From: Euglena gracilis
Taxonomy: Eukaryota; Euglenida; Euglenophyceae; Euglenales
Assembly (NCBI GenBank): GCA_039621445.1
Contig: CP154956.1
Coordinates: forward strand, 2,393,873 to 2,457,872
Length of the DNA: 64,000 nucleotides
Direction: 5' to 3'
Shown here piece after piece: positions 44,501 to 48,708 of the stretch. The stretch's first letter is position 1. Each line of letters starts with the position of its first letter. The position numbers and the translations under genes are program-made. Under the pieces are notes generated by a model that was not told the DNA's origin, did no database searches, and worked only from the letters and a program-made list of their open reading frames with translations.

Positions 44501-46278
44501 CTGGCAGCACACCACAACGGTGGGGGTGAATTTTACTGCCTGTTGGGTTCCTTTTTGCGTCTGTATCTTCATCGTTCACCCTCTCGCTATCCCCCCCCCC
44601 CTGTGAGCACTGTTGCTGTCTGTTTGGTGCCTTTTATTCATTCTTCTAGCCTGGCTTTTTTTTTCTCCCTCGGCACGAGCACCAACTTTTTCGCAAGCCA
44701 ACTTCTTGAGCCCTAACCCCCCCCCCCCATTTATAACGACCCGTCGTTATCCGACTTTTGAGTTGGTGGAAAATCCAAAGGGGGTCGTTATAAATGGGGG
44801 GTCGTTATAAATGGGGGGTCGTTATAAATGGGGGGGGGGTTACCCAAAGTCGGGGTATTGAGACCTTGTATCTGAAGTTTTCTGTGTCCCGTACAGCCAT
44901 GTCTCCTCTCCCCACACTCCCCGCACCCTCTAAGCAGCGGTCTATCCGCTCGTACTTCAAATAACCCGTCCGAGCACCAATGCTCATGTGTCTTTCCGCG
45001 CTTTGCTTGCAGCTTCCCGACATGGGTCGTTATATTTCTCAAACTGGTGGAATTCTCCGAATGGGTCGGTGTAAATGGGGGGGGGGTCGTTATCAGAGGG
45101 GGGTCGTTCTAAATGGGGGGGGTTTAAGCTGTCTCGCTGGTCCCCCCCCTGACCAAGTGCGCTGTCTCGCTGGTCCCCCCCCTGACCAAGTGCGTGGCGT
45201 GGGGGTGGGACCCTTTCTCCCCGGGTCTAATACAACCCCTGAGCAGCATCCAGCTTCAGTCAAAGCACAAATTATGGGAATTGAATTTTTCGGGAAGTAA
45301 TACATCAGAAGTTTTGGGGATTTTGAATTTTTTAGTTTGGGAAAATTGTGATTTTCATTTTGCACCAAACCTGTTTTTCAGATGCTTGGCACCAGTTCCC
45401 CTGGCCACTCGTCTGTTATATGCTATTGATAGACTGTGGAAAGTGGCCTTTGATTGCCACGGACACTTTTGCGACTGTGGCCATCAATGGCCTTCTTCTC
45501 TTCGCCTTGGCTCAAAGAGCTGCCAGAAATGTGCAATTGGAAAAACCATCAGGGAAAAATCGCGGGGAAAATTGGATGCTTTCCCAAATTTTGGCCTTTG
45601 AAATATCTGATATGATTTTATAATTATAATTTATTATTTCTTAATTAATAAATTAATAAATTAATTAATCATATTCTATCATAATCATATCATATAATCA
45701 TATTTATCAATTTCTTTAGTATAAAAATCATTAATAATTGCTTAAATTTCTTTATTATCAAAATATTTAAAATATTTAAATTTCTTGAATATTTAAAATA
45801 TTGTGTATTAAATAATAGCATTTGTGAATATTGGTGTTTTGTTTGTTCGGGTTTCCCCCCCGCCATTGCCCAGGCGGGCCTGGCGGCGACGTTCCGGGCT
45901 GCCACCCGGGCCCCCACGCTGGACGAGGCGCAGGCGGCGGTCGGGGCGTACCTCGCCCGCCACCCGGCAGACGCCCTCGCGGAGCGCCTGCTGGGTCGCC
46001 TGGGTCGCTGGCAGCCCCGCGTGGGGCTGACGCTGGCGGAGCGACCCGACGGGGACCGGCCAGCCCCGTTCCTGCAACCGTTGTTGGGGGGGGCAGGATG
46101 GCTGGCCCTCCCCAAGCCCCTCCTTTGCATGTGTGGCTGGTGGCCCAGGTGTGTTTTTGGGCGTGGGGGGCCTTCCGGGGCAGGTACCGCATGGCACCTA
46201 GATCCGCCCAGGAGAGAGGTGGGGCACATGGCCAAACAGTGCCTGGGCAACGGGCTTAGGCACTTGGGAAAGCCATAA
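3160..46278 (+). CDS. Whole gene model: membrane receptor with Cache-like ectodomain and class III nucleotidyl cyclase homology domain (split gene)
   Basis: This is a composite of at least 20 exon segments in one orientation; the span includes introns. The order of parts is membrane anchor, extracellular region, second membrane helix, linker, cyclase homology domain and helical tail. That is the layout of receptor-type class III cyclases of protists and algae, which would sit in the plasma membrane with the sensor outside and the cyclase domain in the cytosol. The cyclase part is the most secure: five exons join with matching phases (0/0, 0/2, 2/0, 0/2) and no stop. Boundaries in the ectodomain are less secure and some exons are probably missing. 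Met at 3170 is the likely start, since it directly precedes the hydrophobic stretch, but an upstream exon is possible. The introns are full of repeats, which makes the gene over 40 kb long. The ligand and the product, if any, are unknown. Confidence 0.75.
3414..3479 (+). CDS. Exon: start of receptor ectodomain
   Basis: The acceptor is CTGCCTGCAG and the donor CTA|GTATGG, giving 66 nt in phase 0/0. The frame reads [19 protein letters not shown] and then TQL. It would form an amphipathic helix just outside the membrane, as is common after the first membrane segment of Cache receptors. It was assigned on phase compatibility with the previous exon, GC-rich content relative to the surrounding sequence, and helix-forming composition. 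The 3' end could be later, since the frame stays open to about 3600. Confidence 0.55.
3740..4630. repeat. Dispersed repeat family F, copy 1
   Basis: This shares long stretches with 7180-7890. Both have a C-run, then CCGGCACTTCGCGCCGG, then a module with GGAAATCAAAA and CTTCAATTTAGGT, then AAGTTCGGCAACC, then GGAGGTCGGAGGGG-like and CCCCCTAGTTTTG tags, then more C-runs. It lies in the receptor gene's second or third intron. Confidence 0.75.
5601..5800 (+). CDS. Exon: helical ectodomain segment
   Basis: The frame contains [20 protein letters not shown] and then [17 protein letters not shown], an Asn/Gln-rich helical region with two N-glycosylation sequons (NET, NTT), consistent with an extracellular location. 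The likely donor is CTG|GTTGTG at 5801, phase 0, which matches the phase 0 start of the next exon. The start is uncertain. Acceptors at 5592 and 5600 are out of phase with the preceding exon, while one at 5680 (CCGAG|TAC) is in phase and would give a shorter exon. Confidence 0.55.
6882..6978 (+). CDS. Exon: ectodomain segment
   Basis: The acceptor GGCTTGCAG is followed in phase 0 by [20 protein letters not shown] and [10 protein letters not shown]. It is GC-rich and open, and it precedes a C-homopolymer at 6992. The composition fits the helical first part of the ectodomain. The donor is unresolved: CGG|GTCCAA would be in phase 0 and CGAG|GTCCCA in phase 1. No family assignment can be made for this piece alone. 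Confidence 0.5.
7180..7890. repeat. Dispersed repeat family F, copy 2
   Basis: Same order of parts and orientation as the copy at 3740-4630, diverged by substitutions and changes in homopolymer length. It ends near CCCAGGGCCCTTAAAG. Confidence 0.75.
8778..8935 (+). CDS. Exon: ectodomain segment, Cache-like strand region
   Basis: The acceptor GTCCCAG is followed in phase 0 by a frame containing [20 protein letters not shown] and [20 protein letters not shown]. The frame stops at a TGA soon after 8935. The pattern of a helix, then a hydrophobic strand, then a polar turn and (Y/V)xGQ resembles the beginning of Cache-type sensor domains, in which a strand and a Gly-containing turn follow a long helix. 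It includes one NLS sequon and two Cys. TAC|GTCGGC at 8910 is a phase 0 donor compatible with the next exon, so the true end may be 8909. Confidence 0.55.
9289..9918. repeat. Homopolymer-tipped element, TTATAA tag, copy 1
   Basis: Both edges carry CCCCCCACTTATAACCCC or its complement GGGTTTATAAGTGGGG. Inside are GGATCCTATAAA boxes, a GGCGCCGAAGGCGCC hairpin, a twice-repeated AGGGGCAGGCACCC box, and a module (CCATCATCAAAAATGCC and neighbours) shared with 55655-55990 and, inverted, 18240-18560. Confidence 0.75.
10199..10363 (+). CDS. Exon: ectodomain segment
   Basis: The acceptor CCCCTCAG is followed in phase 0 by [20 protein letters not shown] and [20 protein letters not shown], then [15 protein letters not shown]. 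The donor GCC|GTTCGT at 10364 is phase 0 and agrees with the next exon (11607). The strong G/C third-position preference contrasts with the flanking AT-rich and poly-C sequence. The segment probably forms part of the extracellular sensor between the first strand and the Cys-rich part. No named domain was recognised. Confidence 0.6.
10806..11240. repeat. Dispersed element family D, copy 1 (GCTTAAG ends)
   Basis: The left end is AGGCTTCTGCTTAAGG and the right end reads inverted as AGGCTTGTTGTGCTTAAGG. Internal boxes CTAGCTAGT, CTGCAGC and TTCCACCTCGGYGCGCAG are shared with 52095-52695. Confidence 0.7.
11607..11753 (+). CDS. Exon: Cys-rich, N-glycosylated ectodomain segment
   Basis: The acceptor GGCCCCAG and donor GCTCAG|GTGACT enclose exactly 147 nt (49 codons), phase 0/0. 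The frame reads [30 protein letters not shown] and then [15 protein letters not shown]. It has four N-glycosylation sequons (NFT, NST, NVT, NGT) and four Cys within 30 residues, which is strong evidence for an extracellular disulfide-bonded segment. Overlapping open frames on both strands lack these features. Confidence 0.72.
12687..12733 (+). CDS. Exon: Cache-domain signature DPRCRAWY
   Basis: The acceptor TGTATGCAG is followed in phase 0 by [18 protein letters not shown]. Asp-Pro-Arg-x-Arg-x-Trp-Tyr is the hallmark of the extracellular Cache (dCache_1) sensor domains of chemoreceptors, histidine kinases and protist cyclases, where it lies in the ligand-proximal strand/loop. It is in phase with the previous exon (phase 0). 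GG|GTGCCC at about 12733 is a possible donor. The frame also stays open further (AQTATTRE and on), so the 3' end is uncertain. Confidence 0.72.
13107..13213. mobile_element. Small TIR element (MITE) CATACCATTGC family, copy 1
   Basis: The ends are CATACCATTGCTTAA and CTAAGCAATGGTGTGG in inverted orientation. CTTGAT occurs directly on both sides (13101-13106 and 13214-13219), consistent with a 6 bp target duplication. The interior (GTGACTGACTGG, CAGAGTGGA) matches the 60.8 kb copy. It is non-coding. Confidence 0.82.
14370..15100. repeat. GCATATTT-rich repeat region
   Basis: GCATATTTT, GCATATTCC and CGCATATTT recur about 18 times in two clusters (14375-14560 and 14990-15100) flanking a middle part rich in TGGCCATTTT and CAAAATGG. 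The symmetrical layout suggests one element with repetitive arms. It stops about 60 bp before the coding signal at 15.16 kb. Confidence 0.6.
15160..15283 (+). CDS. Exon: Cache-like strand and helix of the ectodomain
   Basis: The frame reads [20 protein letters not shown] and then [17 protein letters not shown] hydrophobic strand followed by an amphipathic helix is the usual membrane-distal to membrane-proximal transition of Cache domains. The coding signal is clear (GC-rich, periodic, after an AT-rich stretch). The possible donor is TCG|GTTTTC at 15284. It is odd that no AG dinucleotide occurs between about 15099 and 15206, so no canonical acceptor can be placed ahead of the strand. Either the exon begins within the AT-rich stretch or a non-canonical acceptor is used. 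Confidence 0.6.
16197..16590. repeat. Homopolymer-tipped inverted-repeat element, AAATAATACC tag
   Basis: The left edge CCCCCCCAAATAATACCC is mirrored at the right by GGGTATTATTTGGGGGG, with an internal second inverted pair. It ends about 40 bp upstream of the exon at 16.63 kb. Confidence 0.7.
16630..16722 (+). CDS. Exon: probable ectodomain strand (DLLVVGTSQ)
   Basis: After a CCCTGAG acceptor the frame reads [20 protein letters not shown] and continues to QRRPPA before a phase 0 donor GCT|GTGTTA. It holds two N-glycosylation sequons and a hydrophobic strand ending in GTS, plausible as the next strand of the sensor after the 15.2 kb exon. Its phase does not match the suggested end of the previous exon, so one of the two boundaries is wrong or a short exon lies between. 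An inverted-repeat element ends about 40 bp upstream. Confidence 0.4.
17967..18187. repeat. Homopolymer-tipped repeat cluster, AAATAACACC tag
   Basis: At least five AAATAACACCCCCC or CAAATAACCCCCC boxes lie on one side and GGTGTGTTATTTGGGGG closes the other side. A related short copy lies at 20190-20275. Confidence 0.7.
18240..18560. repeat. Homopolymer-tipped element, TTATAA family, inverted copy
   Basis: The interior (GGAATTGTTGGTGAAAA, GGCATTCTGGATGATG, GGCCGAAAAAATCGTCCCC) is the reverse complement of the interior at 9.7 and 55.75 kb. G-runs and GTTTATATTTGGGG close it, about 60 bp before the exon at 18.6 kb. Confidence 0.65.
18616..18731 (+). CDS. Exon: ectodomain segment with [15 protein letters not shown]
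   Basis: The acceptor TTTTGCCACAG and donor GGTCG|GTATGA are both strong. The frame reads [20 protein letters not shown] and [17 protein letters not shown]. There is one N-glycosylation sequon (NVS). The helix and following strand are the same sort of unit as the 8.8 kb exon, suggesting a two-lobed (double) sensor. The exon is strongly GC-rich against AT-rich repeat DNA on both sides: a homopolymer-tipped element ends about 60 bp before it and another begins about 50 bp after it. Confidence 0.68.
18778..19130. repeat. Homopolymer-tipped element, TATGTCCAAYGACC tag
   Basis: TATGTCCAACGACC and TATGTCCAATGACC boxes plus GGTCAGAGGACA on the left are mirrored by CATGTCCAACGACC, GGTCAGAGGACA and GGTCATTGGACATA on the right. 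Two GGCGC hairpins (near 18880 and 18990) lie inside. A relative occupies 21250-21425. Confidence 0.7.
19330..19745. repeat. Homopolymer-tipped element, CCGACCACCC tag
   Basis: CCACCGACCACCCC, GGTCGGGGGTTGCAGG and GTACGACCACCC boxes occur at both edges (19330-19440 and 19645-19745) around a unique middle. A related copy lies at 15905-16020. Confidence 0.65.
20418..20570 (+). CDS. Exon: long extracellular helix
   Basis: The acceptor GGCGCAG is followed by a frame reading [20 protein letters not shown] and [20 protein letters not shown], then AAEKIAGQ. The heptad-like spacing of small and hydrophobic residues and the sequon NAT fit an extracellular stalk helix leading to the second membrane segment. 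The donor is uncertain: GCT|GTGGCA lies inside the helix, and no good GT is found where the coding signal fades. Confidence 0.6.
20863..20940 (+). CDS. Exon: stalk helix, continuation
   Basis: The acceptor TTGCCCCCAG is followed by the frame [20 protein letters not shown] and RAMNAS. It is helical with two N-glycosylation sequons (NQT, NAS), like the 20.4 kb exon. The frame meets a stop about 10 codons after NAS, and the last GT before it (CGC|GTCCAT) lies inside the helix. A canonical donor is therefore missing at the expected place, and GC sites (for example CGG|GCGATG) are the nearest alternatives. Confidence 0.5.
21600..21690 (+). CDS. Exon: stalk helix before second membrane segment
   Basis: The acceptor GCGCCGGCAG is followed in phase 0 by [20 protein letters not shown] and EDYRP. 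It is polar and helical, consistent with the final extracellular stalk. The frame stays open to a possible donor CCCC|GTGCTC. It is followed at once by the degenerate GGCCAAAA tract, which is clearly non-coding. Confidence 0.5.
21720..22140. repeat. Degenerate GGCCAAAAG tandem tract
   Basis: About 35 imperfect repeats of 9-12 bp around GTGGCCAAAAG / GCAGCCAAAAG. It may be an expanded version of the CAAAATGGCC sequence found inside many repeats here. Confidence 0.75.
22385..22590. repeat. GGTTTCTTATATTTGGGG repeats followed by AACTACGGAT repeats
   Basis: Five GGTTTCTTATA(TTTGGGG) units (22395-22515) are followed by six AACTACGGA-type 10 bp units (22535-22580). Confidence 0.7.
22800..22935. 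repeat. AT microsatellite
   Basis: A long (TA)n core at 22835-22870 sits within ATATTTATAT-rich sequence. Confidence 0.85.
23069..23216 (+). CDS. Exon: second transmembrane helix and juxtamembrane region
   Basis: The acceptor GGGTGTCAG is followed by a frame with [20 protein letters not shown] (an uncharged membrane helix of about 20 residues), then [20 protein letters not shown] and VAEMKVET. The helix followed by a basic/amphipathic stretch with VxxIxxVIxxVAxMxVE is the familiar HAMP-like exit from the membrane in two-pass receptor cyclases. The donor is either ACCAG|GTGGCA (end 23216, phase 2) or AAG|GTGGAG (end 23205, phase 0). The second would be in phase with the 25.09 kb exon. Confidence 0.75.
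24655..25035. repeat. Degenerate telomere-like repeats flanking an intron segment
   Basis: CCCTAACCCTGACCC-like repeats at 24655-24750 and GGGTCAGGGTTAGGG-like repeats at 24965-25030 face each other. Both are diverged relatives of the TTAGGG array at 41.4 kb. Confidence 0.55.
25088..25248 (+). CDS. Exon: cytosolic signalling helix ahead of the cyclase domain
   Basis: The frame reads [20 protein letters not shown] and [20 protein letters not shown]. The pattern ExxxIExxxxxLVxxLxEYKxYxPxxLF is the linker helix that precedes class III cyclase domains in many protist receptors. The acceptor is GGGAG (25087) or GTGCAG (25093), both phase 0. A late GT (GC|GTTTCG at 25249) is the first donor after the helix. 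Degenerate telomere-like GGGTCA/GGGTTA repeats lie 60-120 bp upstream. Confidence 0.7.
26440..26495. repeat. GT microsatellite
   Basis: GTGTGTGTGTG with a few interruptions, after a GTTGTT run. Confidence 0.85.
26874..27013 (+). CDS. Possible exon: Ser/Pro-rich cytosolic linker
   Basis: One frame of a very GC-rich block reads [20 protein letters not shown] and [20 protein letters not shown]. Such Ser/Pro-rich, potentially phosphorylated stretches are common between the linker helix and the cyclase domain. Other frames are also open, because the block has few stops, so this is an inference from position and composition only. Confidence 0.35.
27692..27835 (+). repeat. Left arm of a ~140 bp long inverted repeat (partner at 39528-39662)
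   Basis: It begins ACCAGGTTTTGAATAGTGCT and continues through GAGCTCTTAA, GTAATGGAAGGCCGAAGAGA and TTTGCGGTAACTTTCAGTG. The reverse complement of nearly all of it occurs at 39528-39662. Confidence 0.82.
28580..29651 (+). mobile_element. GAGCTC-ended element, copy A
   Basis: The left end has a G-run then TCGCCGAGCTCTTATC, and the right end is TTAAGAGCTCAGCACTATTC and CAAAACCTG. A short shared inverted core GCTGAGCTCTTA lies at both termini. Inside are CGGATTATCACCATG, TTTCTAGTTTCCGAATCACC, the CTTCAATTTACG module and three diverged 163 bp-type units. It has no coding capacity that I recognise. Confidence 0.75.
30340..30780. repeat. AAAATTAGACCCCCC / AATAAGACCCCCC repeat with two GGCGC hairpins
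   Basis: GACCCCCCAAAA(A)TTAGACC-type boxes line both edges (30370-30450 and 30700-30765). GGCGCAAAGCGCCG (30456) and GGCGTGAAGCGCCG (30611) lie inside. Confidence 0.6.
32033..32299. mobile_element. CAGGGGTTTT-ended TIR element, copy 1
   Basis: The left end CAGGGGTTTTACTTAG and the right end CTTAAAAAAAACCCCTG form imperfect inverted repeats. Inside is GGCGCCTTTGGTGCC and a G/C-run mirror. The same body occurs at 38064-38307. It ends 55 bp upstream of the first cyclase-domain exon. CAGGG tips are usual for hAT elements. Confidence 0.7.
32354..32500 (+). CDS. Exon: class III cyclase homology domain, first beta strand and helix
   Basis: The acceptor GGCCTTTCAG and donor TCCAAG|GTGTGT enclose 147 nt, phase 0/0. 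The frame reads [18 protein letters not shown], then [20 protein letters not shown] and SAVHSIASK. This matches the opening of class III cyclases (hydrophobic strand, metal-binding Asp, F, then a helix of the type ELxxxLNRxFxxV). At the first metal-ion position Asp is replaced by Asn (VVNVAHF). The donor falls directly at the start of a GT microsatellite, so the splice site itself is embedded in repeated GTGTGT. Confidence 0.85.
32501..32830. repeat. GT microsatellite starting at the cyclase exon donor
   Basis: An imperfect (GT)n of about 330 bp begins at the very first intron base, so many GTGTGT donors are possible within a few bases. Confidence 0.9.
33210..35060. other. Intron interior: little recognised
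   Basis: This is part of the intron between the first two cyclase exons. It has no convincing exon. It holds a direct duplication of GGGAGCAAAAGGGACAGGGA (34168 and 34233), and a diverged relative of the 59.4 kb MITE at 34275-34480 (CAAGGACCGCCC, AAAGGGCCGGC, GTGGATGGACGATGATCCAA). Confidence 0.5.
35064..35194 (+). CDS. Exon: class III cyclase homology domain, second metal site
   Basis: The acceptor CCCGCCACAG opens phase 0. The frame reads [19 protein letters not shown], then [19 protein letters not shown]. It aligns with the class III core GGxIDKxxGDxxMAxF and the following helix of small residues. The second metal-binding Asp is kept (LGD), but the Lys/Glu three residues before the Gly that selects adenine or guanine is Ala. 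The donor CCA|GTCGCC gives phase 2, which matches the next exon. GCC|GTTCCA (end 35188) is an equally phased alternative. Confidence 0.83.
35690..36148. repeat. Pentanucleotide satellite (ACATC)n-(ACACC)n-(ACATC)n
   Basis: An A-B-A arrangement: CATCA units (35690-35767), CCACA units with a few phase slips (35768-35955), then uninterrupted CATCA units (35960-36147). Apparent His/Thr-rich open frames here are artefacts. Confidence 0.93.
36825..36954 (+). CDS. Exon: class III cyclase homology domain, central strands
   Basis: The acceptor GGTGTTTAG and donor GCCATG|GTGTGC are used, phase 2/0. The frame reads [18 protein letters not shown] and [18 protein letters not shown], then YASFKAM. RxxIGxAxGPVxxGxxG is a diagnostic class III cyclase motif. 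Joining to the next exon gives [12 protein letters not shown], the position of the usual Y-x-x-x-G-D-x-V-N segment. Confidence 0.87.
37395..37573 (+). CDS. Exon: class III cyclase homology domain, distal part
   Basis: The acceptor TTTCTGCAG and donor TGCAAG|GTGTGT are used, phase 0/2. The frame reads [38 protein letters not shown] and [20 protein letters not shown]. This matches the end of class III domains (helix after G-D-x-V-N-x-x-x-R, then a strand, then VxLxGxxxxxxxYE). In [10 protein letters not shown] the nucleotide-binding Asp, the transition-state Asn and the phosphate-binding Arg are Ala, Lys and Ile. A degenerate CCTAAC telomere-like stretch lies just upstream, and the donor again runs into a GT microsatellite. 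Confidence 0.87.
37665..37785. repeat. (CCCA)n microsatellite
   Basis: About 29 ACCC units, with two interruptions, just after the GT run that begins at the exon donor at 37574. Confidence 0.92.
38064..38307. mobile_element. CCGGGGTTTT-ended TIR element, copy 2, with near-perfect target duplication
   Basis: This has the same body as 32033-32299 (GATATATTTTTCGGC, GGCACCGAAGGCGCC, CTTAAAAAAAACCCC). It is flanked by GATTCGGG (38056-38063) and GATTCGAG (38308-38315), 7 of 8 matching, as expected of an 8 bp target duplication. Confidence 0.72.
38442..39661 (+). mobile_element. GAGCTC-ended element, copy B
   Basis: It has the same ends and gene-free body as copy A: TCGCTGAGCTCTTATCCC at the left, CTCAGCACTATTCAAAACCTG at the right, and CGGATTATCACCATG and TTTCTAGTTTCCGAATCACC inside. 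The CAAAGGAAATGTC module is present three times. Its last 135 bp form the right arm of the long inverted repeat with 27692-27835. Confidence 0.75.
39977..40091 (+). CDS. Exon: end of cyclase domain (EEWLYQ)
   Basis: The acceptor GGGGACCACAG supplies the single base that completes the AGG codon left by the previous exon. The frame then reads [20 protein letters not shown] and [18 protein letters not shown]. The E-W-x-Y-Q segment after the last strand is a typical ending of protist class III cyclase domains. The phase 0 donor ATG|GTCGCT at 40092 is compatible with the terminal exon at 45874. The frame also stays open to about 40150. Confidence 0.78.
40607..40682. repeat. Direct duplication of a ~38 bp unit
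   Basis: The unit CCCATGCAAAATGGCAGGGA then TGGGTCCTAAAAGCAGGT occurs twice in tandem. Confidence 0.85.
41437..44047 (+). repeat. Interstitial telomeric array (TTAGGG)n with five conserved islands
   Basis: About 2.6 kb of TTAGGG, mostly perfect, with scattered variants (TTTGGG, TTGGGG, TTCGGG). It is interrupted by related non-telomeric islands at 41815-41966, 42025-42164, 42626-42776, 43524-43590 (5' truncated) and 43817-43967. TTAGGG is a widespread telomere unit in eukaryotes. The array lies inside the last long intron of the receptor gene. Confidence 0.95.
41815..41966 (+). repeat. Telomere-associated island, reference copy (five copies in array)
   Basis: It begins AGCTTTCAACATTAAGGACA and ends GCCCATGGCTCGGGGCAAGG, with CACATCGGGCATTGCGTAAA in the middle. 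The copies at 42626 and 43817 are nearly identical, the one at 42025 is more diverged, and the one at 43524 keeps only the last third. Confidence 0.9.
44065..44097 (+). CDS. Candidate 33 nt mini-exon beside the telomeric array
   Basis: Good splice signals (TTGGTACAG acceptor, ATATCAG|GTCTAT donor) enclose 33 nt reading [11 protein letters not shown] in phase 0/0. Inclusion or skipping would keep the tail in frame. It lies 18 bp after the last TTAGGG repeat. The only support is splice-site quality and phase. Confidence 0.22.
44716..45125. repeat. GTCGTTATAAATGGGG repeat element
   Basis: ATTTATAACGAC at the left edge is mirrored by three GTCGTTATAAATGGGG units (44790-44835). Two more GGGTCGTT boxes lie at 45085-45115. 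It is another homopolymer-tipped inverted-repeat type. Confidence 0.65.
45128..45195. repeat. Tandem duplication of a 34 bp unit
   Basis: GCTGTCTCGCTGGTCCCCCC then CCTGACCAAGTGCG occurs twice back to back. Confidence 0.85.
45874..46278 (+). CDS. Terminal exon: helical C-terminal tail of the cyclase-like receptor
   Basis: The acceptor GCCATTGCCCAG opens phase 0. The frame reads [40 protein letters not shown] and [20 protein letters not shown]. It is strongly GC-rich after an AT-rich stretch of about 250 bp. Its TPR-like helix pattern (yLxxHPxDxLAxRLLxRL) is what I expect behind the EWxYQ segment of such cyclases. The frame stays open to a TAA at 46276-46278. The last 60 or so codons are less convincing, and a splice near 46060 is possible. 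Confidence 0.65.
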   Translation, partial: AGLAATFRAATRAPTLDEAQAAVGAYLARHPADALAERLLGRLGRWQPRVGLTLAERPDGDRPAPFLQPLLGGAGWLALPKPLLCMCGWWPRCVFGRGGPSGAGTAWHLDPPRREVGHMAKQCLGNGLRHLGKP

Positions 46279-48700
46279 TTGGCCCATTTATTTTCGGGAA
46301 ATTTCCGTCCAGGACCAGGCAGGCACGACCCCTCTGCCCGCGGGGCAGTGCCTGTCTGTCAGGACAAGGTTGGGTTTGGGTTTTGGGTCCCCCGAAGGAT
46401 TTGGTTTTTGGGAGGGGTACCCAAAAAGGCCCGGATTTTTTGTTTTTGGGACCATCGTTTTTGATGGAGATTTTTTTTGTTTATTTCTGAAAATTTCAGA
46501 AAATGATGTTCTTGGGTATTTTTGGAGTTCCTTCAGGGTGAGATTTCACCAACAACTCCTTGGTTCATCAACCCCCAGATGCATGGCACTCATTTTTGGG
46601 GCTTCAAAGCCAGGTCACCAGCAGCAAAATGGGAGTTCCTGCTGCAATCCATAAATAAAAACATGGAAATTCACTCCCCAATATCACCCCTGGACCTTTC
46701 CAACATAATCAGCATTTTGACATGCATAGCATCTGTGGATCTTGTCTCTAAAATTTCCATCTGGAACAAATACCCTCATCCCCTCCTAATTGTCACCCCT
46801 CCCCCTGATTGTCCCCCCCCAAATTGGCTAATTCACCTCAAGGACAAGACCGGCCAAATTTGGCAAGGCTGCAAAGAGGGCTCAGAAAACCTCCAAAACA
46901 CCTGCTGTTCAAAAATTTAAAAGCTGCCAGATATTTTCCCATAAAAAATGCCCCCCCCCCCCCTTTAAGGCTCGGGGCCGACCTCTATCGATGATGGCTC
47001 TTCACAAGGGAAGATATTTCAGCACCAAAAGAAAATCCTGACCAAAAAATCGGCGCCCCTGAAAGAGTGGATACTGGTTTTGGGGACATGGGGGGCCTCC
47101 CACTTAAGTCTCCCACTTTTCTGCACATTTTTTGACGCTTTTTTCTGTACAATTTTTTTTGTGAATTACCTAATTTAGCATTTCTGACCATTTTTTTTGA
47201 AATTTTGTATTTCTTAAACTGACATTTTCCTCACAATTCCATACAATTGTTATAATTTTGGTGCCATTTGTGTGTTTTGGGCATTTTTTTTGCGTTTTTG
47301 TGATTGCGCAATTTGCGCACCTTTGCGCATTTTTTTTTTCAAGGTGAGGCTAGCGCATCTCCCCCCTTGGTGCATGTGGCACAGGAGACAGACAGGCGTA
47401 TGATGCCCCAGGCTTACCCATTGGGTCCAGCACCAAAACCCACCCACCCATAGCGGTCAAGTGAACTTGTGCCCACCACACACACCGTCCCTAGTAGAAT
47501 GCACGTGGCGTCGTCCAGCGGTTGGTCGGCCCGCTGGCTCAGGCTCATCAGCCCACGGCCAGTGCCCCCCCTCCCCCCCCGGAAAGGGCACAGGGATGGC
47601 CCCAAGAGTGTGTGTCCGTGGACATCGTTTCCGTGCGTTCCCAGAAGTAGCCAAGCCCACCGCCCAGACGTTTGTTGTATTTTTGTGTATATTCCTCCCC
47701 TCCCCCCCGGCCCTCCTTCCTCGGCGGCAACCTCTTGCTTTTGCTTTCCAGAAGGCAGCAAAGGCCCTGGCGTTCGTTGCCTTTTCAGTTTATCGTTTTC
47801 AGGGGGGGGTTTGGAATAGAAAGTGGGAATATAGAGCAAATATTTCGTAATGGACATATGTGCATATGGGTATATGTTGGTGGTGTAGGGTGCCAAGTTA
47901 CCGGAACCATCTTTTTACACCGTTCAGGATTTTGTCCCATTTTGTTTGGCGGCTTCAGGTTATTGGAACCATCTTTTGGCCCTGCCCTCCCCCCCCCCCC
48001 CCCCCGCATTATTCGGGCACTGCCAGGTTGGGTGGGTATATTGAAAAATTTATTTCCATGTATTGCATTTTTGAATTTATGTCTTCCCCCCTTAACAACA
48101 CGAGGGTGCCTTTTCTGATATTTTCTGGGGTACCAAGTGAGCGTTGGTTTTGTACGGGGGGGGTGTAGAAACACCCCCTTGCGCTTTTTTTCCCTTGCGC
48201 TTCGCACCCCAGAAGTGAAGGTTGTTTTATATATATTTTTTGGGCCATTCCAAAAAAGTGCGGGAAAGCACGATTTTTTTCAGCCCAAATGTTTCCTGCC
48301 TTTTGCGCCGTTTTTTTTTTGTTCTGGGTATTAAGTGAGTTAAGTGAGCGGTGGTTTTGCACAGGGGGGACCCCCCAGGAGGAAAGGTCCAGACCACCCA
48401 CCTCCCCCCTTCAGACCGAGGGGGGTTTCCGGGACCCCCGGTAATAAAAAAAATTTTCCGGCACTTCGCGCCGGGGAAGAAGAAAACTTGCCCCCCCCCC
48501 CACACGTGAACGACGTGGTTGCTGCCGAGCGGCCGATATAGAGCGGCCGACCCCTGTGATCCCACCAGCTCCCGTGGATGGCCAGTGGCCGTCCACCGGG
48601 GGCCCCTCCAAAGGTGCAGTTAGGAATCCTGGCTCTGCTGGAGGGATCCGCCGCAGCCCGGCGTCCCACCCCAGTCAATTTCCAAGAGCACTCCAAACCC
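46279..48700. other. Downstream of receptor gene: no gene recognised
   Basis: No convincing exon. A minus-strand open stretch at 47414-47540 (ending SSLDRYGWVGFGAGPNG) has reasonable composition but no splice support. CCGGCACTTCGCGCCGG occurs near 48460, and several C-runs mark further repeat edges. Confidence 0.5.
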
Positions 48701-48708
48701 CCACTCCT

